Shown here one piece after another: positions 46,240-60,133 of a stretch of DNA of 64,000 bases. This DNA comes from Dendrobium chrysotoxum (taxonomy: Eukaryota; Streptophyta; Magnoliopsida; Asparagales; Orchidaceae), in contig CM034310.1 of NCBI GenBank assembly GCA_019925795.1, positions 18,310,764 through 18,374,763 on the forward strand, read 5' to 3'. The translations under genes and the position numbers were made by a program. Position 1 is the first letter of the stretch. Every line of letters starts with the position of its first letter. Below the pieces are notes generated by a model. It was not told the DNA's origin. It saw only the letters and a program-made list of their open reading frames with translations, and did no database searches.

Positions 46240-47734
46240 ACTACGCAGGATCTATACAATTACAATTTATCATCACTAGTACTGATTATAAAAGGATAAC
46301 TAAAAGACCAAAAGAAATAATTTAATAGTAAACTTGAAGAATCTTGATTTGGTCATTCTCATATAGGTTCTCTGCCCAAACCTAAAATCATTTAAACTAC
46401 ATATAATGAGCTAAAATTCCTAACAAGTCATCTAATCCTACAACTAACTCAAAGTATGATAAATAAGTAGTATGTATATCATCAATCAATTCATAGCAGT
46501 ACATGTCATATGATCATGAATAGATATAGAAATAGTAAAATACATATGCAATTACAGTAAAGTCTGTAGCCAATAAAATTGTACATTATGGAAGCTAGTA
46601 AAGTAGCATAGTGGCAAAACCAATAAATTAGTATGTGTGTCAAATTGATAAAGCAGTTGTTGTATCAGTAGTATCAATAAAAAAAGAAATTATGTAAAGC
46701 GATAAAACTAAAGTATTATTTAAGACTATTGAAATCATATCAATACAATAAAAGCTTATAATGATGTACACATACTATCCAATTATTTTATATTAGTACC
46801 AAATCAATATCTTAATTACATGCTCACTATATCACGTGTTCACTATATTACATGCTCAGTATTAATACGATGAATTAATATAAATAATAAGTATATTGAA
46901 TCAATAGTAGTATTAAATAGTATCGATGTCCGAATCTGTATTAGTATCGGAACAGTGTTATTAATAAAATTGATGGAAGTGACAGCAAGGTAATATAGTA
47001 ACATTAAATTCATTTAGTGAAATTAAATAAGAAATAATAATAGTAAAGCAGTAAAATCATATAGTAACAGTAGCAAGGAATCAATAACATGCATTTGAGT
47101 AGTCATATTAACAAGCAAGAAGTCTTAGTTTAAGCAGTATTTTTCCAGTAAGCAGTCCCATTAGCTCAGTTAATAAAGTTATCACTCTTTGCCCATCTGC
47201 ATAGTAATAACTCATTATAACTCCCAATCAGTATCATGTGAATCAGTAAAGGATAATACCAAATCATAGTATTCAAAAGAAATCCTGTCGGCCCAATATC
47301 CTATACAGGTTAATCAGTCTCCTACCAACGTTAGTGAAACCAACACTTATCCTCACCCATATTATTATCACATTATTATAATAATAATAGTGACTAGTTA
47401 TTACCAATCATATACCCATTTTCATTCTCAATGCTCGTATTAACAATATACTTGAATAAAAATACCCAATTTCTATATAATGTAAATCATATAAAATTCA
47501 ATAACTTTATCTTACCTAGTAAAATTCATAAATATTATAGTTAAAATATATAGGATAATTAGTAAGATAACATACAAAAAGTTGTGCAGTAAAAGTTCAA
47601 TAAAGCAATGAAAAATGCAGTAAATTAGTTTTTAAGAGAATTCATCGATAAAAATTAAAATCTTTAAAAATATATATACGATTAGAATCACCTACGTCTA
47701 TCTGTATAATTTTTGTAAAACGGGCAAATCGATC
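46240..47734. repeat. Copy C: partial third copy of the ~2-kb repeat
   Basis: It is collinear with 37600-38990 of copy A (for example CATCAATCAATTCAT at 46478, GTTATCACTCTTTGCCC at 47177) but more diverged. It stops at 47734 where copy B begins, so B appears to cut it. Confidence 0.65.
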
Positions 47735-48215
47735 CCAAGACCAAAAACTATTTTTTATAAATATGAAATTAAAATAATTATAAAACTATTTTGGTAAATA
47801 AAATTAAAGAAACATTGGGAAACTCTTGAGTAATGCTCAAGGAATTATCACCTACCTCCTTAGTTAATTTAAACTGCATGTTGATGGTAACCGTAATAGT
47901 GATATTAATTTGTTGGAGAGGTCATGTATAAATAGAAGGTTTAATGTTATGGCTGTCATGTGCAAACATTCATTAGTAGTAGCTCATGACTGTGGTTATA
48001 GTTATTAGATCTTATGTTCAAAGTTCTATACACAAAAGCATTGTAAGCTACTTATATTAAAAATACATATCAAGTTAGAAAAAAAGATACCTATGATGTT
48101 CAAGATGAAAAAAAGATTGTTGTCATGATACCCCCATTATTAAAGCTTAAGAGTGACCATCCAAAAAATTAGAAGGTTTCAAAGAGCAGAATGATGCAAT
48201 CTAACGTATGTACAA
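47735..48215 (+). pseudogene. MULE transposase C-terminal fragment in copy B
   Basis: INLLERSCINRRFNVMAVMCKHSLVVAHDCGYSY (about 47908-48010) aligns with the SWIM-type end of MULE transposases, and VVMIPPLLKLKSDHPKN (about 48120-48170) with the following PP...K..GRPKK region. The catalytic core is not present in this copy. Confidence 0.65.
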
Positions 48216-49280
48216 TTGATGTGAAGTTAGATGTCAAATTATAGTTATTTTTAGGGCCAAGTGCCCTCCACCATCATAACAAATTTTTTTTCTTGAATCA
48301 ATTATAATTCTTAAATAACATACACTAAATGATTATGCAGTAATGTAATAAATTTTATTCTATGTGTTATGGCAATTAGTTGACTTGTTATACGTGAATT
48401 TGCAAGGTTATGTATTGTGTGATTGCTCTTTGTTATAGATGCTCTATTTGAACCTCTTTAAACTATTTTAGATCAACATTTAACCCATGTTAGAATGAAT
48501 TTAATGTGTTATATATGTTATGATCCCTCTGTAAGTTTCAATGTTATGTCAAATGTTAAATGAACCTTATTCAAAAATGTATTCAACTATTTTAAAAATC
48601 TTTTAAGGATGTTTTATGTGAACCTATTTCATCATGATTGAATTTTTTTTTCTATATAAATGATTCATCTTTAATTAGGTTTTCCATAAGGTTGGATCAT
48701 TGATCAATTTTTTTTATCGCATATGTCCTTAATCTTTATCACTTTTTATTCAACCCATGTTATTTTGATCTTTATCAATTAAGTTACTATTTGAATATTA
48801 TATAAATCAATTCTATTCATGACGTACGTAAAAACCCAATCTATAGCCATGAGCTAGGGTATTATGGTATGAATAAAATTTTTGGGTATATTTACATAAA
48901 AAATGAAATAATGAGCATATTTTTCTAGGTTCGAGCATTATGTGGTATATTGAGTCAAAATTATATATATATATATATATAAACACATAGCAAGCTCACT
49001 TAAACTCCACTAATTTACACTCCTAGTTGTAGTAGGAAAGGCATTATAGAGATAATAAACCTTTAGTCGACATGCCTATTTACAACATTGCACAAATACT
49101 TAGAGATATATAAAAGAAAATATGAGACATGATTTTGACCTAAAAGTAGTTGGAGGGCATAAATGGGGTGTACTTGATCAGCTCATACTTAGAAAAGAGA
49201 GAAGAGAAGGTGCTACCTATCCCCCGCCAACCTATAGATATTTTTATTTTGATTAATCATTGCTTAATTTACATGTTATT

Positions 49281-49883
49281 AGATCATTTAAGGGTGTAAA
49301 AATGGGTTTTGGCATCGACTTCGAGTCCAACCCAAAATTTAATTGATCTGACCTGATTAGGCAAATAGGTTAAAAATCATGATCCATACTCGACTAGCCC
49401 CTAACTTGAGTTGACTTGACCCAACCTACTAGCACACGAATATAGTGAGCATCGAGTGAGAAGGCGAGAAAGTGAGGGTGAGGTCACGAGCAGGTGAGGG
49501 GCATGGTCATGAGGAAAAGGGGGTGAGGGCTGTGATGCAAGGGGGTGATGGCTACAAGGGTAAGCTGTGAGCAGATGAGACCACGAAGCAAGGGGGTGAG
49601 GGTTGTGGGGGTGAACTATGATTGAGTGAGGTTGTTAGGTGAGGGGGCAAAGCCATGAGCGGGCGAGCGGAATATGAACGTGGGTGTGAGCATGATGCGA
49701 ATATGGTGCAAGCATGGGTGAGAGTGTGGGTGGGGGAGTGAGCATGATTTTTGGTCAAACAGGTTATTTTTAAGTCATATTTTAACCCAAACCTAATTCA
49801 ATCTTGAAGCTAACCAATTTGTTGTCCTAAAATTTTTTGATTGGGCTTTCGGGTCGTGTCATATATTGACACTCCTAAGATCA
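49281..49883. mobile_element. hAT-type MITE in copy B
   Basis: The element 49289-49875 starts TAAGGGTGTAAAAATGGG and ends TATTGACACTCCTA, flanked by AGATCATT (49281-49288) and AGATCATC (49876-49883). It is about 175 bp longer than in copy A because of a GTGAGGG-type G-rich minisatellite (about 49440-49740), whose translations are artefacts. Confidence 0.7.
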
Positions 49884-52800
49884 TCGTGGCAAGAGGATTA
49901 TTTTTAATTCTTATCCTAAAAATCCATTTAATGAGACAAGAATCTCAAGGAACTATTCAAACTAAAAACTTCAAAAACTAAATTTAGGACCATATTGGCT
50001 CTCATTGCAAAAAGCTTATGGTTAAATTGAGTCAAGATGTGATGAATCAAATGACATAAAAAGTGATCCCATTTGAATCCAAATAAGCCCAAAACAAGCA
50101 CTTGAAGTATAAAAAAAACTTTAAAATATTAATTAGAGAACTGAATGATCTTGAAATCTTACTACATATAATCAAATTGATTGTCTCAATGAGACAAATC
50201 AAAAGAGCCCAATATTGCTTAATTTCGACATTATTGAGCCTCTAACATGAGAAAAGAATGGTATATGCTCAAGCTATCATTTTGAGTCATTTGATGGAGT
50301 ATTTTCAGATTTTGGATAGATTTATTGAAATGTAACTCTAAGAAAATTATAAATATACCTCTATTCTCTACAAAAAAAGGTGAGCTCAATTGGAGAAAAT
50401 GAGGAGTGAGCTCAAAAGTTTGAAGATTTCTAAAGCCACAGAGAATCACTGCTATCAGATCACCACCACTTGACCAACATCACCCAACTATAATCTGCTG
50501 ACAGCCATTAGAAAGCTATGGTCTCCTAACCATTATTATGTTTCACCCTAAAATCTAATTTAGAATAATTCTTTCTTTTATCTTTTAATTATTACAATAA
50601 TTATAGCTATCTATTTTGTTTATTAATATTATAAATATTAGCAAAAATGAATCTATTTATCAAAATATCAATACTCTTCTACAATCATAATCCAAAAATT
50701 ATATACAATACCTTGGAGTCCTACAAGTATAATACACCTCTTTTCACTTATGAGTATTATCTATTGACACAAGGAAATAAATGATAGTAAAACCTGAGGA
50801 ATCTAATAACTAATCAGTCTAATGCTTCTAATCAGCTTCCCCGACCTGAAATCATTTAAACCACATTAATGAGCTAAAAAGTTCAGCACATCATAAAATC
50901 CTACAACTAAACTTACAGTACGGTAAAGATGCAGTTTGCATATCGTTAGTCAATTCACAGCAGTAGCAATCAATAATATAGTACAAAAATAGTGAAATTT
51001 GTAAACTAGTAAACTAAAAAACTAGTATGGACGTCAAATCGACAAAATAGTCATTATAGCAATGCTATTAAATTCATAAAAAACTTATATAACTTAGTTA
51101 AACTAAAACATCTATAAAGACTATCAGAATCATATCAAAGGAGTAAAATCGTATAATAGTGTACACATGATATTCAGCTATTCTATATCAGTGTCAATCA
51201 ATATCTTATATCACATGCTCAATAAATGAATCTCGAGCTTAGTAATAGTAATCAATAAACTTTGAATCAATAGATGTAATAATGATAGTGAATCAATAGC
51301 ATCATCAGTATCCATAAGATCTATGGTAGTAGTAGTAAAATAGTATAATAACAACATTAATAAGTAGAACAACAAAAAATATAGTCTTAACAATGTAGTA
51401 ATAGTAAATCAGTGCAATAAGATGTATTCTAGTAATCACATTAAACAAGTAAGAAATTTTAGCTTGGGGTTGTTTTCAAATAGTTAGTTAATAATCAGTA
51501 ATCGCAAGCTGAGTAAATAGAGTCGTTACTCTTTACCTGTTAGCAGATTAATAACTTCAAATCAGTGAATCACGTAAAGCAGTAGAGGATAACACCAAAT
51601 AATAGTATGTAAAGTAATGCCCATTGACTCACTATACTATAAAGGTCATTCAATCTCAAGCTAATGTCAATAAATCAACCTTTACTTATCCTCACACATA
51701 CTATTAGCACAGTATTATAATAGTAATAGCAAACAGTTATTACCCAATCACATGCTCATATTCATTCACAATGATTGTATTATAAATATGCTTGTATAAA
51801 AATATCAAAATTATTATTCTATATAAATCATACAAAAATAATAACTTTTATTTTACACAATAAAATTAAGAAATTAATCAATCAAAATATTGAGATGACT
51901 ATAACATATAAAATGTATGCAGTAGAAGTTCACTAAATCCAAAGAAAATTCAACAAAATTAATTTGGAAGAAATCCAATGGTCAAAATTAAAATCTTTGA
52001 AAAGAGGAATAGGATAAAAGTTATCTACCACAATCTAAGAAATTTTCATAAAGCGACAAAATGAATGATGACTAAAGTATGAATTTTTCTCTTCCTCTCT
52101 CCTCTTTCTCTCTCACTATTTTCTTCTTATGTTTCCTTCTCAGGCAAGCTAGCATGAGGAAGGGTGAGTGGAGAGAAATGGAGAAATGTGTGTGTGTATG
52201 TGTGTATTTTAGTGTGTAGCACCGCAGCACCACTACGCCACCACCCAGCACCGCAACGCTTCATGTTAAATCCATAATTAATATAGAATATAGCCTTCAA
52301 TGTCATGATGAAAACTTCTGGCACTATTGCACTTACAAGCCCAGTGCCATAGTGCTCCAATTCAAATAGAAATCTAAAATTTTCATTTTTAAAATTTATT
52401 TGTAAAAAATCAAGTTTTTATATATTACCCCTTTATGGTGTCATAACCCTACCCGATAGAACCCCCTTTTGACCTCATTTTTGTGTGAGGTCAAGAACAT
52501 TGAATCAAATTAAATCCTAAATTAACTTAAATAAGAAATCCCATTCAAAATCTAAAATTCAAAATCAAATGCTCAAATAAAAATCTACCCCTAAGTCCAA
52601 AGTCAATTTTTGGGGAATTTAAATCCTCCAAAATCCTATCAAATAACCTTGGATTCATGACCAATTAGTTGCACATTGATTAGGCATGTACCTAGGGTCA
52701 ACCATATCAATTTGGAGGCATTTCAAGCCTCCTAATCCTCAAAAGTATTAAAAGGTTGCAAAACCTTCAAATATTTATAGCATATGCCACTAAACTTTGC

Positions 52801-55671
52801 ATCTTGTCAAAATTTACCTTAGAAGCCCTCCCAAAACCTTTAAAAATGTCCATGAGCAATTTTACATTGGTTTGAACTTCCTTTGACCATTGGTAGACCA
52901 TGGTTGACCATAAAACCCTAAAACCCTGAAATTTCCTAAAGTTAAATCTTCCTTAAATTTTAACATAGCTCAGTTAAACCAAACCATGAAACCTCCTCTA
53001 ACACATCTTATATGTGAAAAGGAGTGCATTAAACCAAACCCCAAGCCTTGGTCAACATTGGTTGACCAAAGGGTCCCTTAAACCCTTAAACATGCATGTT
53101 GAACCAAATGACCTCCCCATTGCATAGGACCACCTCCAATAAGACCAGAATATCATTTGAAATGAGTTGGACCCAACCTTGACCCCTAGTCAATCCTAGT
53201 TGATCAAGTTAACCTTAGTTTGACCAAAATATACATATGGCTTTAAAATTTTAGAACTCAAGATTTTGACCAAACCATTGAACCAAACTCATGGGGACAG
53301 TCCATGGGATCACCATGAGTCTCCTAAAAAAAATTCTAGCCCATGGGATCTACTAGCGTAGCCAATTGGGTTGAACTAAGTGCACCAAAGGGGTTTTCTT
53401 GAACCAGATCTCTATCTTTGTCAAATTAAATTGTATAAATTATTTTAGTATGTGTCACATAACCAATTGTACTTAACCAAGCAACCCTAACCTATAGTTT
53501 GACATGGGTTAACCAATTTGGTTGAACCAAGCCCTCAAAAGCCCAAATTCATGGACCCAATACCATCCCAACTCAAATTGGCTACTGCAAATGTTTCAAA
53601 TGGGCTCTAGAGCCTCCTTCTCACCTACCCCAAGCAAACCTTTGGTTCAATTTGGCTTAAGAAAGGCCAAAATGAGGGGAGAAACATGATTCACTGAAAA
53701 CTCTCAATCCATAATCTCTCAAGGCATCATTCCTCTTCCTCTGAGCTCTAAACAACTTCCCAAGTTCTCCCATATCCTTTTTCAGCCTTCCATAGATTAA
53801 AAAAAAATCTCCATTTGAGAGGAGAGAAAGAATAGAAAGATAAAATGATAATTCTCAATTAACTTCCAATCTACTGGTCTTCAAATATTGGAGTCTTCAA
53901 CGAATATGTAGAGGATATCTCCAGGAGTCCATAGAGCCTAAGATCAAATAATTTCACCATCTGGATCAAGGTATTTGTCCAAAATAAGCCTAAACTTCTT
54001 CTAAAAGTGATTTATTAAAAGTTCTTATAAATGCAATCAAATACTTTCCCACTCTTCATCTGAGTGTGGGGAAGCTGTGTTTAAAATTTCATTGAATTTG
54101 GATAATTATTTAAGAAGTTATGAGCATTAAAAGTTTTAGTTCAAAACTATACACGTGGACAAGTCGCTTCCCAAAGCTTGACACGTGGCTAAAGGCCACC
54201 AGACAATGATTGCACCACTGTGCAACCATTGCCAACCATTGGAGTAGCGACTGAATTTCAATTAAATGCATTAAATAATTCTAAAAAATGCTTAGAAATT
54301 CAAAAATTAGCCATAAATTAAATTCTTACCCAAATTAAGTGTTCTTGTCCTCATTGGAATCATCTAGAGCCAAATTTAATTTTAAAATTAATTTCAAGTG
54401 ATTTGGACCAATGGATTATAAGTGGTTATATTTTTTATTAAAATTTAATTTTCATTAATTACACATAATTTCGTGGTCTAATTGAGCTCAAATTTGGATA
54501 GGGTATATTAGGGTGTGTGTCCTACATACCCTAATTTTCCTGGGCCTTATTGAATATTAGATTTTTGTGAACTGAATTTTTAAAGTTCTGTGTCACATTT
54601 TGACCCAAAACTTTAGAAATTCATAACTCTCCATTTACACATAGTTAGGCTTTTATTTTTTTGTGGAATGTTTATGTATATGCAAGGGTTAAAATGCCTC
54701 TGATTTCACCCAAATCTTGTTAGCAGATTGCCCAAATGAAATCATCAAAGGTACAATTGCATTTACCTTTGATGATTCAATATGACACCTAAGAAGGTGT
54801 TGATGAGCTCAAATTCATTTGGTTTGAAGCACGTGTATAAATGAACTTATTTTTCAAATTTTACTATATTTAGAGTTCATTTAGTCTGTCAATTTGTTAA
54901 CCCAATATTGACACAAATAATTGACCTAAAATTTTCAAAAATTCATAATAAATCCCAATTAAATGAAAAAAAGAAACATTAAAAGCTTGAAAAATAAAAA
55001 TTAAAAGCCCCTTGAAATTCATTCAAAATAAAAAATAATTTTAAAAATAAGAAAGATATTATTTACTTAAATTAAATAATTAAAAAAATTTTAAATTCCA
55101 AATTGACTCTAAATACTTATAATCATCCCTTGGAGTCATTCTTGACTTTTGAGGAAGATTTCAAGAAGTTTGGAGCTTATTTGGAGCCAAAATAAAAAAT
55201 CCCTAATTACCATAATTATCGATTCATTAAAATGATTGACTTTAGGAAAATCATAACTAATTACAAAAAACTCTAAATAACACAAACTTAAAGGTATTGG
55301 TCTTATCTCTAGGCCTAGTATTTATGAAAAATCTAAAATCTCTAAATTCAACAAAAATTAGAAAGTCAACATTTTGTCAAATTTAATTCATTAAAATATG
55401 CTAAACTTGTAAAAATCATAACTAATTATAAAAAAATTTAAATGACACACTCAAAAGTATTGGACGCATCTCTAGGTCTGGTATTTATGAAAAATATAAA
55501 ATTCCAAGAAATTAATATAAAGAAAAAAGTTAAAATTTGGTCAAACCCATTTTATTAAATAATTAAAAATATCATAAATTCAATAAAAAATGAAAAACAC
55601 AAAGTTAATAAACTCAGTGAATTAAATCACATGAACAATAATAACACTTCATACTCCATGAACAAAGTTTA

Positions 55672-56192
55672 TGGTTCTCCACCGCAGTAGGTTTTGAATT
55701 TTGTAAGGACTTCTCTGCCTTGCTTTCGGGGTAAAAGGAGAGTCGCTATAGTGTTAGTGCAATACCTGAAGAGGAGGACTCCAGGGAGTGGACGTAGGTC
55801 AAGGTTGACTGAACCACTATAAAATTTCTCGTTTACTCTTTCTTATTTATTTTTACTTTTTTACATTTTTGTTTATGCACTTTAAATTTTTTGCACGAAT
55901 TCCATATTTTATTGCAAGCTGCAGTTAGGTTAATTTGTGATTAGCAAAAAGGAGAATTTTCATATTTTGGTTGATTTATTTGTGCCTCAAAACAAAAAAA
56001 AATTCAAATTCTAAATTGCTTCAGCATTTTTTAAGTTACTCATTTAAATTTGTTTTCAAAAATCTTTATCTAGCATAAAATGAACAGAAAGTTTTTGTTA
56101 TAGTACTTTTAAAAGTATCAATTCACCCCCCCCCCCCCCCCAAAACCCCACCTCTTGGTGCACCTAGGTCTTACAACCTCCCCAAACTTTCA
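55672..56192 (+). repeat. 3' fragment of a copia LTR (+)
   Basis: It starts inside the hairpin-unit region (GGTTCTCCACCGCAG), continues with GCCTTGCTTTCGGGG..AAAAGG, the GTGGACGTAGGTCAAGGTTG block (55786-55805), CCACTATAAAATTTC, a 17-bp C run (56126-56142), and ends CAAACTTTCA at 56192. It abuts ORF3 of element 4, which runs in the opposite direction. Confidence 0.75.
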
Positions 56193-56362
56193 CTCATAAT
56201 TCAGGGTTTATTAATTTACCAATCTGGATGAAGTGATGCAGGCTTCCATGTACCGATAATATGCTGGTTCATCTTATGTGGACTGGAAGCCATCGTCGAC
56301 ATAGCGATGAGAGGAAGAACTACCCCTTAGATCAGATGAGTATGCTTGCTACCTCAGGTCAT
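56193..56362 (-). pseudogene. ORF3 N-terminal fragment of element 4
   Basis: From the ATG at 56360-56362 the translation shows SSSHRYVDDGF and DEPAYYRYMEACITSSRLVN, matching element 1 ORF3 (SSSSRHFDDRF, DEKAYIKIKEAKITSSRML). Stops interrupt it, and it ends at the junction with the LTR fragment after about 55 codons. Confidence 0.7.
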
Positions 56363-56440
56363 TTAAACAATTGAAGGTATAAGTCAAGAAGAAAGAAGAG
56401 GTTCAAATAATTAGATGAGTTAAGTTTAGAAACCTCTTCA

Positions 56441-56870
56441 ATTTATAGAGTTTTTAACCAATCATACAGTACGATTTGAGATTATTCAATATGATTAGAC
56501 AAATTTAAATCATCTGGAGGACTTGGTAAAAATAGTGGTCAAATTATACAATAAGATTAGGATTATACTGAACGATCTTAAGAAAAGGCATTCATCCTGA
56601 GGAGTTGTCTGTATGACTCTTGATCCAATTGATCAGACAATATGAATAGGTATTCATACAGTATGATATGTCAATTAATATCATACCGGCCGATTTGAAT
56701 TCATCCAACAGCTTTTGGCACATGTATCGTACCGTATGAAGAGGGGTTCATACACTACGATCACCAATGATTGATTAAATTAGGCCCATTAATTTCACGA
56801 AAGGCTAAGATTTGTACAGGGATATGTAGATTATATAGTACAAAAGTGATCGTATAGTATGATGTGAACA
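56441..56870 (-). promoter_or_regulatory. Palindrome array and TATA upstream of ORF3 in element 4
   Basis: TATAAAT (56441-56447, minus) is separated by 13 bp from the palindrome ATCATACAGTACGAT (56461-56475), and the ORF3 ATG lies 85 bp downstream of the first T. More copies, mostly CpG-decayed, extend to about 56870. Spacings equal those of element 1. Confidence 0.55.
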
Positions 56871-57081
56871 AAATTTTGATTAATCATTTTTTTCATTTTT
56901 TTATTTAAAATAAAAGGTGTGTGAAGATCAGGGAACATCTACCAAATGCAAAACAATAAAATAAACAAAAAAAATGCAAATCAATAAGTAATGGTCAAAA
57001 AAATTCAAAATGTGACACACATTAAAACACACATAGAAATGGATGATTTCAAATAATAGAGAAATTCAGATTCATCCTGAA
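56871..57081 (-). other. A/T-rich spacer after pol of element 4
   Basis: No ORF is seen. In element sense it is T-rich, corresponding to 2469-2639 of element 1. Confidence 0.5.
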
Positions 57082-60000
57082 TCAAGTATGAATGTCTACA
57101 AAATCTAGTCTAGTCCTCAAGGTGGTAAAGGTGTCATAGACAAATGGTTTATTAAAGAGGTCTACCAATTGATTTTTAGTAGCTATATGATGCAATTCTA
57201 TATCTCCTTTGGCTATATGATCTCTAACAAAATGATGCCTAATGTCTATATACTTAGTACATGAGTGTTGGATTGGATTTTTGGAAATACAAATAGCACT
57301 AGTGTTGCCATACATAATAAGAATGGTGCCTATAAATAATCCAGGATCAAAGATTTGTTGCTTTAGCCATAATACTTGAGCAACATAGCTTCCTACAGTA
57401 ATGTATTCTATCTCAGCGGTGAATAAGGCTGCTAAATTCTTCTTTCTATTAGACCAGGAAACTAATGATTGGCCTATAAATTGACAGGCTCTGGAGGTGC
57501 TTTTCTATCTACCCTATATCCTGTAAAGTTAGAGTCTAAATATCCTATGATTTCAAAGGATGAGCTATATTTATGATATTAAATACCTATATTTTGGGTT
57601 CCTAGTAGGTATCTAAGGATTCTCTTAACATCAATCATTTAGGATTCTTTGGGATCAACCTGAAATCTAATATAGAGGCATATGCTAAATATAATATCAG
57701 GTCTACTGGTAGTCAAATAAAGAAGTGATCCAATTATCCCTTTGTATTTCTTCTAATCAACTAATTTTCCATTGGGATCCTTATCTAATTTAATGGTATA
57801 GCTTATGGGAGTATTGATTTCCTTAGTAATATCCATTTCATATTTTTGAAGGATATATTTGATACATTTTGATTGGCTAAGGAAGGTTTCATCACGCCTT
57901 TGCTTCACACTAAATCAAAGAAAATAGGTATGTTCTCCCATCATACTCAACTCAAACTCCTCGCTTATTATTTTTAAAAATTCATCACAAAGATTCTTAT
58001 TTATAGATCTAAAAAGTATATCATCAATATAAATTTAAATAATGAGTAGATCTTCTCCTATTTTCTTAAGGAATGGGGTGGTGTCTACACTACCCTAAAC
58101 AAAGGCTCTATCTTGGAGGAATGTACTAAGCCTCTCATACCAAGCTTTAGGTGCTTACTTCAATTTATATATTACCTTCTTTAATTTGAATACATGATTG
58201 GAAAAATGTGAATTCTCAAAACCTGGGGGTTGCTCAATATATATATCTTCCTTAATCACCCCAATTAGAAAGGCACTCTTAACATTCATCTAATATAACA
58301 TGAATCCTTTAAAGCAAGCAAAGGCTAGCAGAACTCTAACAGCTTCTAACCTTGTTATAGGGGCAAAGGTCTCAAGATCAATTCCTTCTATCAAATTGTA
58401 CCATTTAACTACTAATCTAGAGTTATTCCTAATCACTACACCAGAGTCATACATTTTATTCTTGAAACCCCACTTAGTTCCTACAACACTTTGGTCCTTA
58501 AGTTTACTGACTAATTCTTATACATTATTCCTAACAAATTGATTCAATTCTTCTTATGTAGCTAGGATTAAGAATTCTTCTGATAGGACTTAATCTATGT
58601 TGGTGGGTTCTACTATAGAGATGAATACATAATGACTAACCTCCTTTTTAAGTCCATGCCTAGTTCTAACACCTATAGATGAAGCTCCTAAGATAAATTC
58701 TCTAGGGTGACTCGATGAGTATCTCCAATCTCTAGGAAATATATCCTGAGGTTCTAATCTATCTCCTAACTCAATTGATTCTATCCCTTGGGTGACCTCT
58801 ACTTATTCCTCTTCTTCTAACCTAGGCTCAAAAGATTTATCTGATTCAACAAATATGACATGGGTAGACTCTTTTACTACTAAGGTCCTCTTATTAAAGA
58901 TCCCATAGGCTTTACCTATAGATGAATATTATAAGAAGACTCCTTCATCATATTTGGGATCAAACTTTCTGAGAGGTGATTTGTCATTAATCAGGATAAA
59001 ACATCTATATCCAAAGACATGTAGATGAGAAAGGTTGGGTGTCCTACTATTAATGAGCTCATAGGATGTCATATTTAACTTAGATCTAATATTGACCCTA
59101 TTCAACATATAATAAGTAGTATTAACTACTTTTACCTAGAAGTACCTAGGGAAATAATATTCAGGTAATATGGCCCAAGCAACTTCTACTAAATTCTTAT
59201 TATTCCTCTCAATTATTCCATTCTGCTGAGGGGTCCAAGGAGAAAAACATTATGCACTATCCTACTCCTGATAAAAAGATTCAAAATTATCATTTTTAAA
59301 TTCTCCACCATGATCACTATGAATAGTCATGATCTCACATCCTAATTTCCTCTATACCCAAGTGGAGAAGGTTATAAGTTCCTTAAATTATTCACTCTTT
59401 TATGCTAGGAACCTAACCCAAGTGAATCTAGAGTAATCATCAACAATCACAAATCCATATGATTTCCCTCCTAGTCTAGCTGTACTAATAGGTCCAAATA
59501 AATCCATATAAAAAATTTATATTGGCCTAGAGGTGATGATGTCCTTAATTGGATGAAATGAAGACTTAATTTGCTTTTCTAGTTGGCAGGCATCACACAT
59601 GTGGTGTTTGGTAAAATCTAACTTGGGTATGCCTCTAATTAAGTCTTTCTGAGTAATCTTCCTAAGGGTCTTCATGATTGCATGATATAGTCTCCTATGC
59701 CATAGTTAGGATTCATCAAAAATGGTTTTCAAATACAAAAAATTTGAGTATTCAATGCAATCTAAATCAATCATATAAACATTATTAACTCTTTTACCTT
59801 CTAAAATAAATTTTCCATTCAAACTAATTATGCATTTTGTGGATAAAAGTTTGATGTCAAATCCTTTGTCACACAACTAACTAATGCTGAGTAGTTATGC
59901 TTTAAACCATTCAAAAGTAAAACATTATCCATGATAAGATTCTTTGAGTTTCTAATTATACCTAAGCCCACCGCATTCTTTGTGGTGTTATCTCCTAGTG

Positions 60001-60121
60001 TAACCTTGCTTCCTGACCTAGCCTCCAGTGTAATGAAATGCTTCATATCTTCAGTCATGTGCCTTGAGCATCCACTATCCATGTGCCACATGCTCTCACT
60101 TGGCCTTTTATGAGAGCACTA
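57082..60121 (-). pseudogene. pol: pol of element 4, broken
   Basis: In order from 60121 downward: CSHKRPSESMWHMDSGCSRHMTED (protease DSG intact), a GAG-pre-integrase zinc region near 59590-59690, the integrase core to about 59000, RT with YIDD near 58020, and RNase H ending LVDLFNKPF and VDIHT (57082-57315 open). Multiple stops and frameshifts make it non-functional. It is closest in layout to element 1. Confidence 0.82.
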
Positions 60122-60133
60122 CTATAAAGTCAA

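Larger units (their letters stand above)
47735..55671. repeat. Copy B of the ~8-kb composite repeat
   Basis: It begins in the MULE C-terminal region (CAAAAACTATTTTTTATAAAT) and ends CTTCATACTCCATGAACAAAGTTT, collinear with copy A. Differences are: no 5S-like solo LTR at about 50203, a longer hAT MITE, and a short AT run in place of the GT/GC tract. The MULE remnant 47735-48215 still shows LLERSCINRRFNVMAVMCKHSL and IPPLLKLKSDHPK, the C-terminal MULE signature. Confidence 0.8.
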
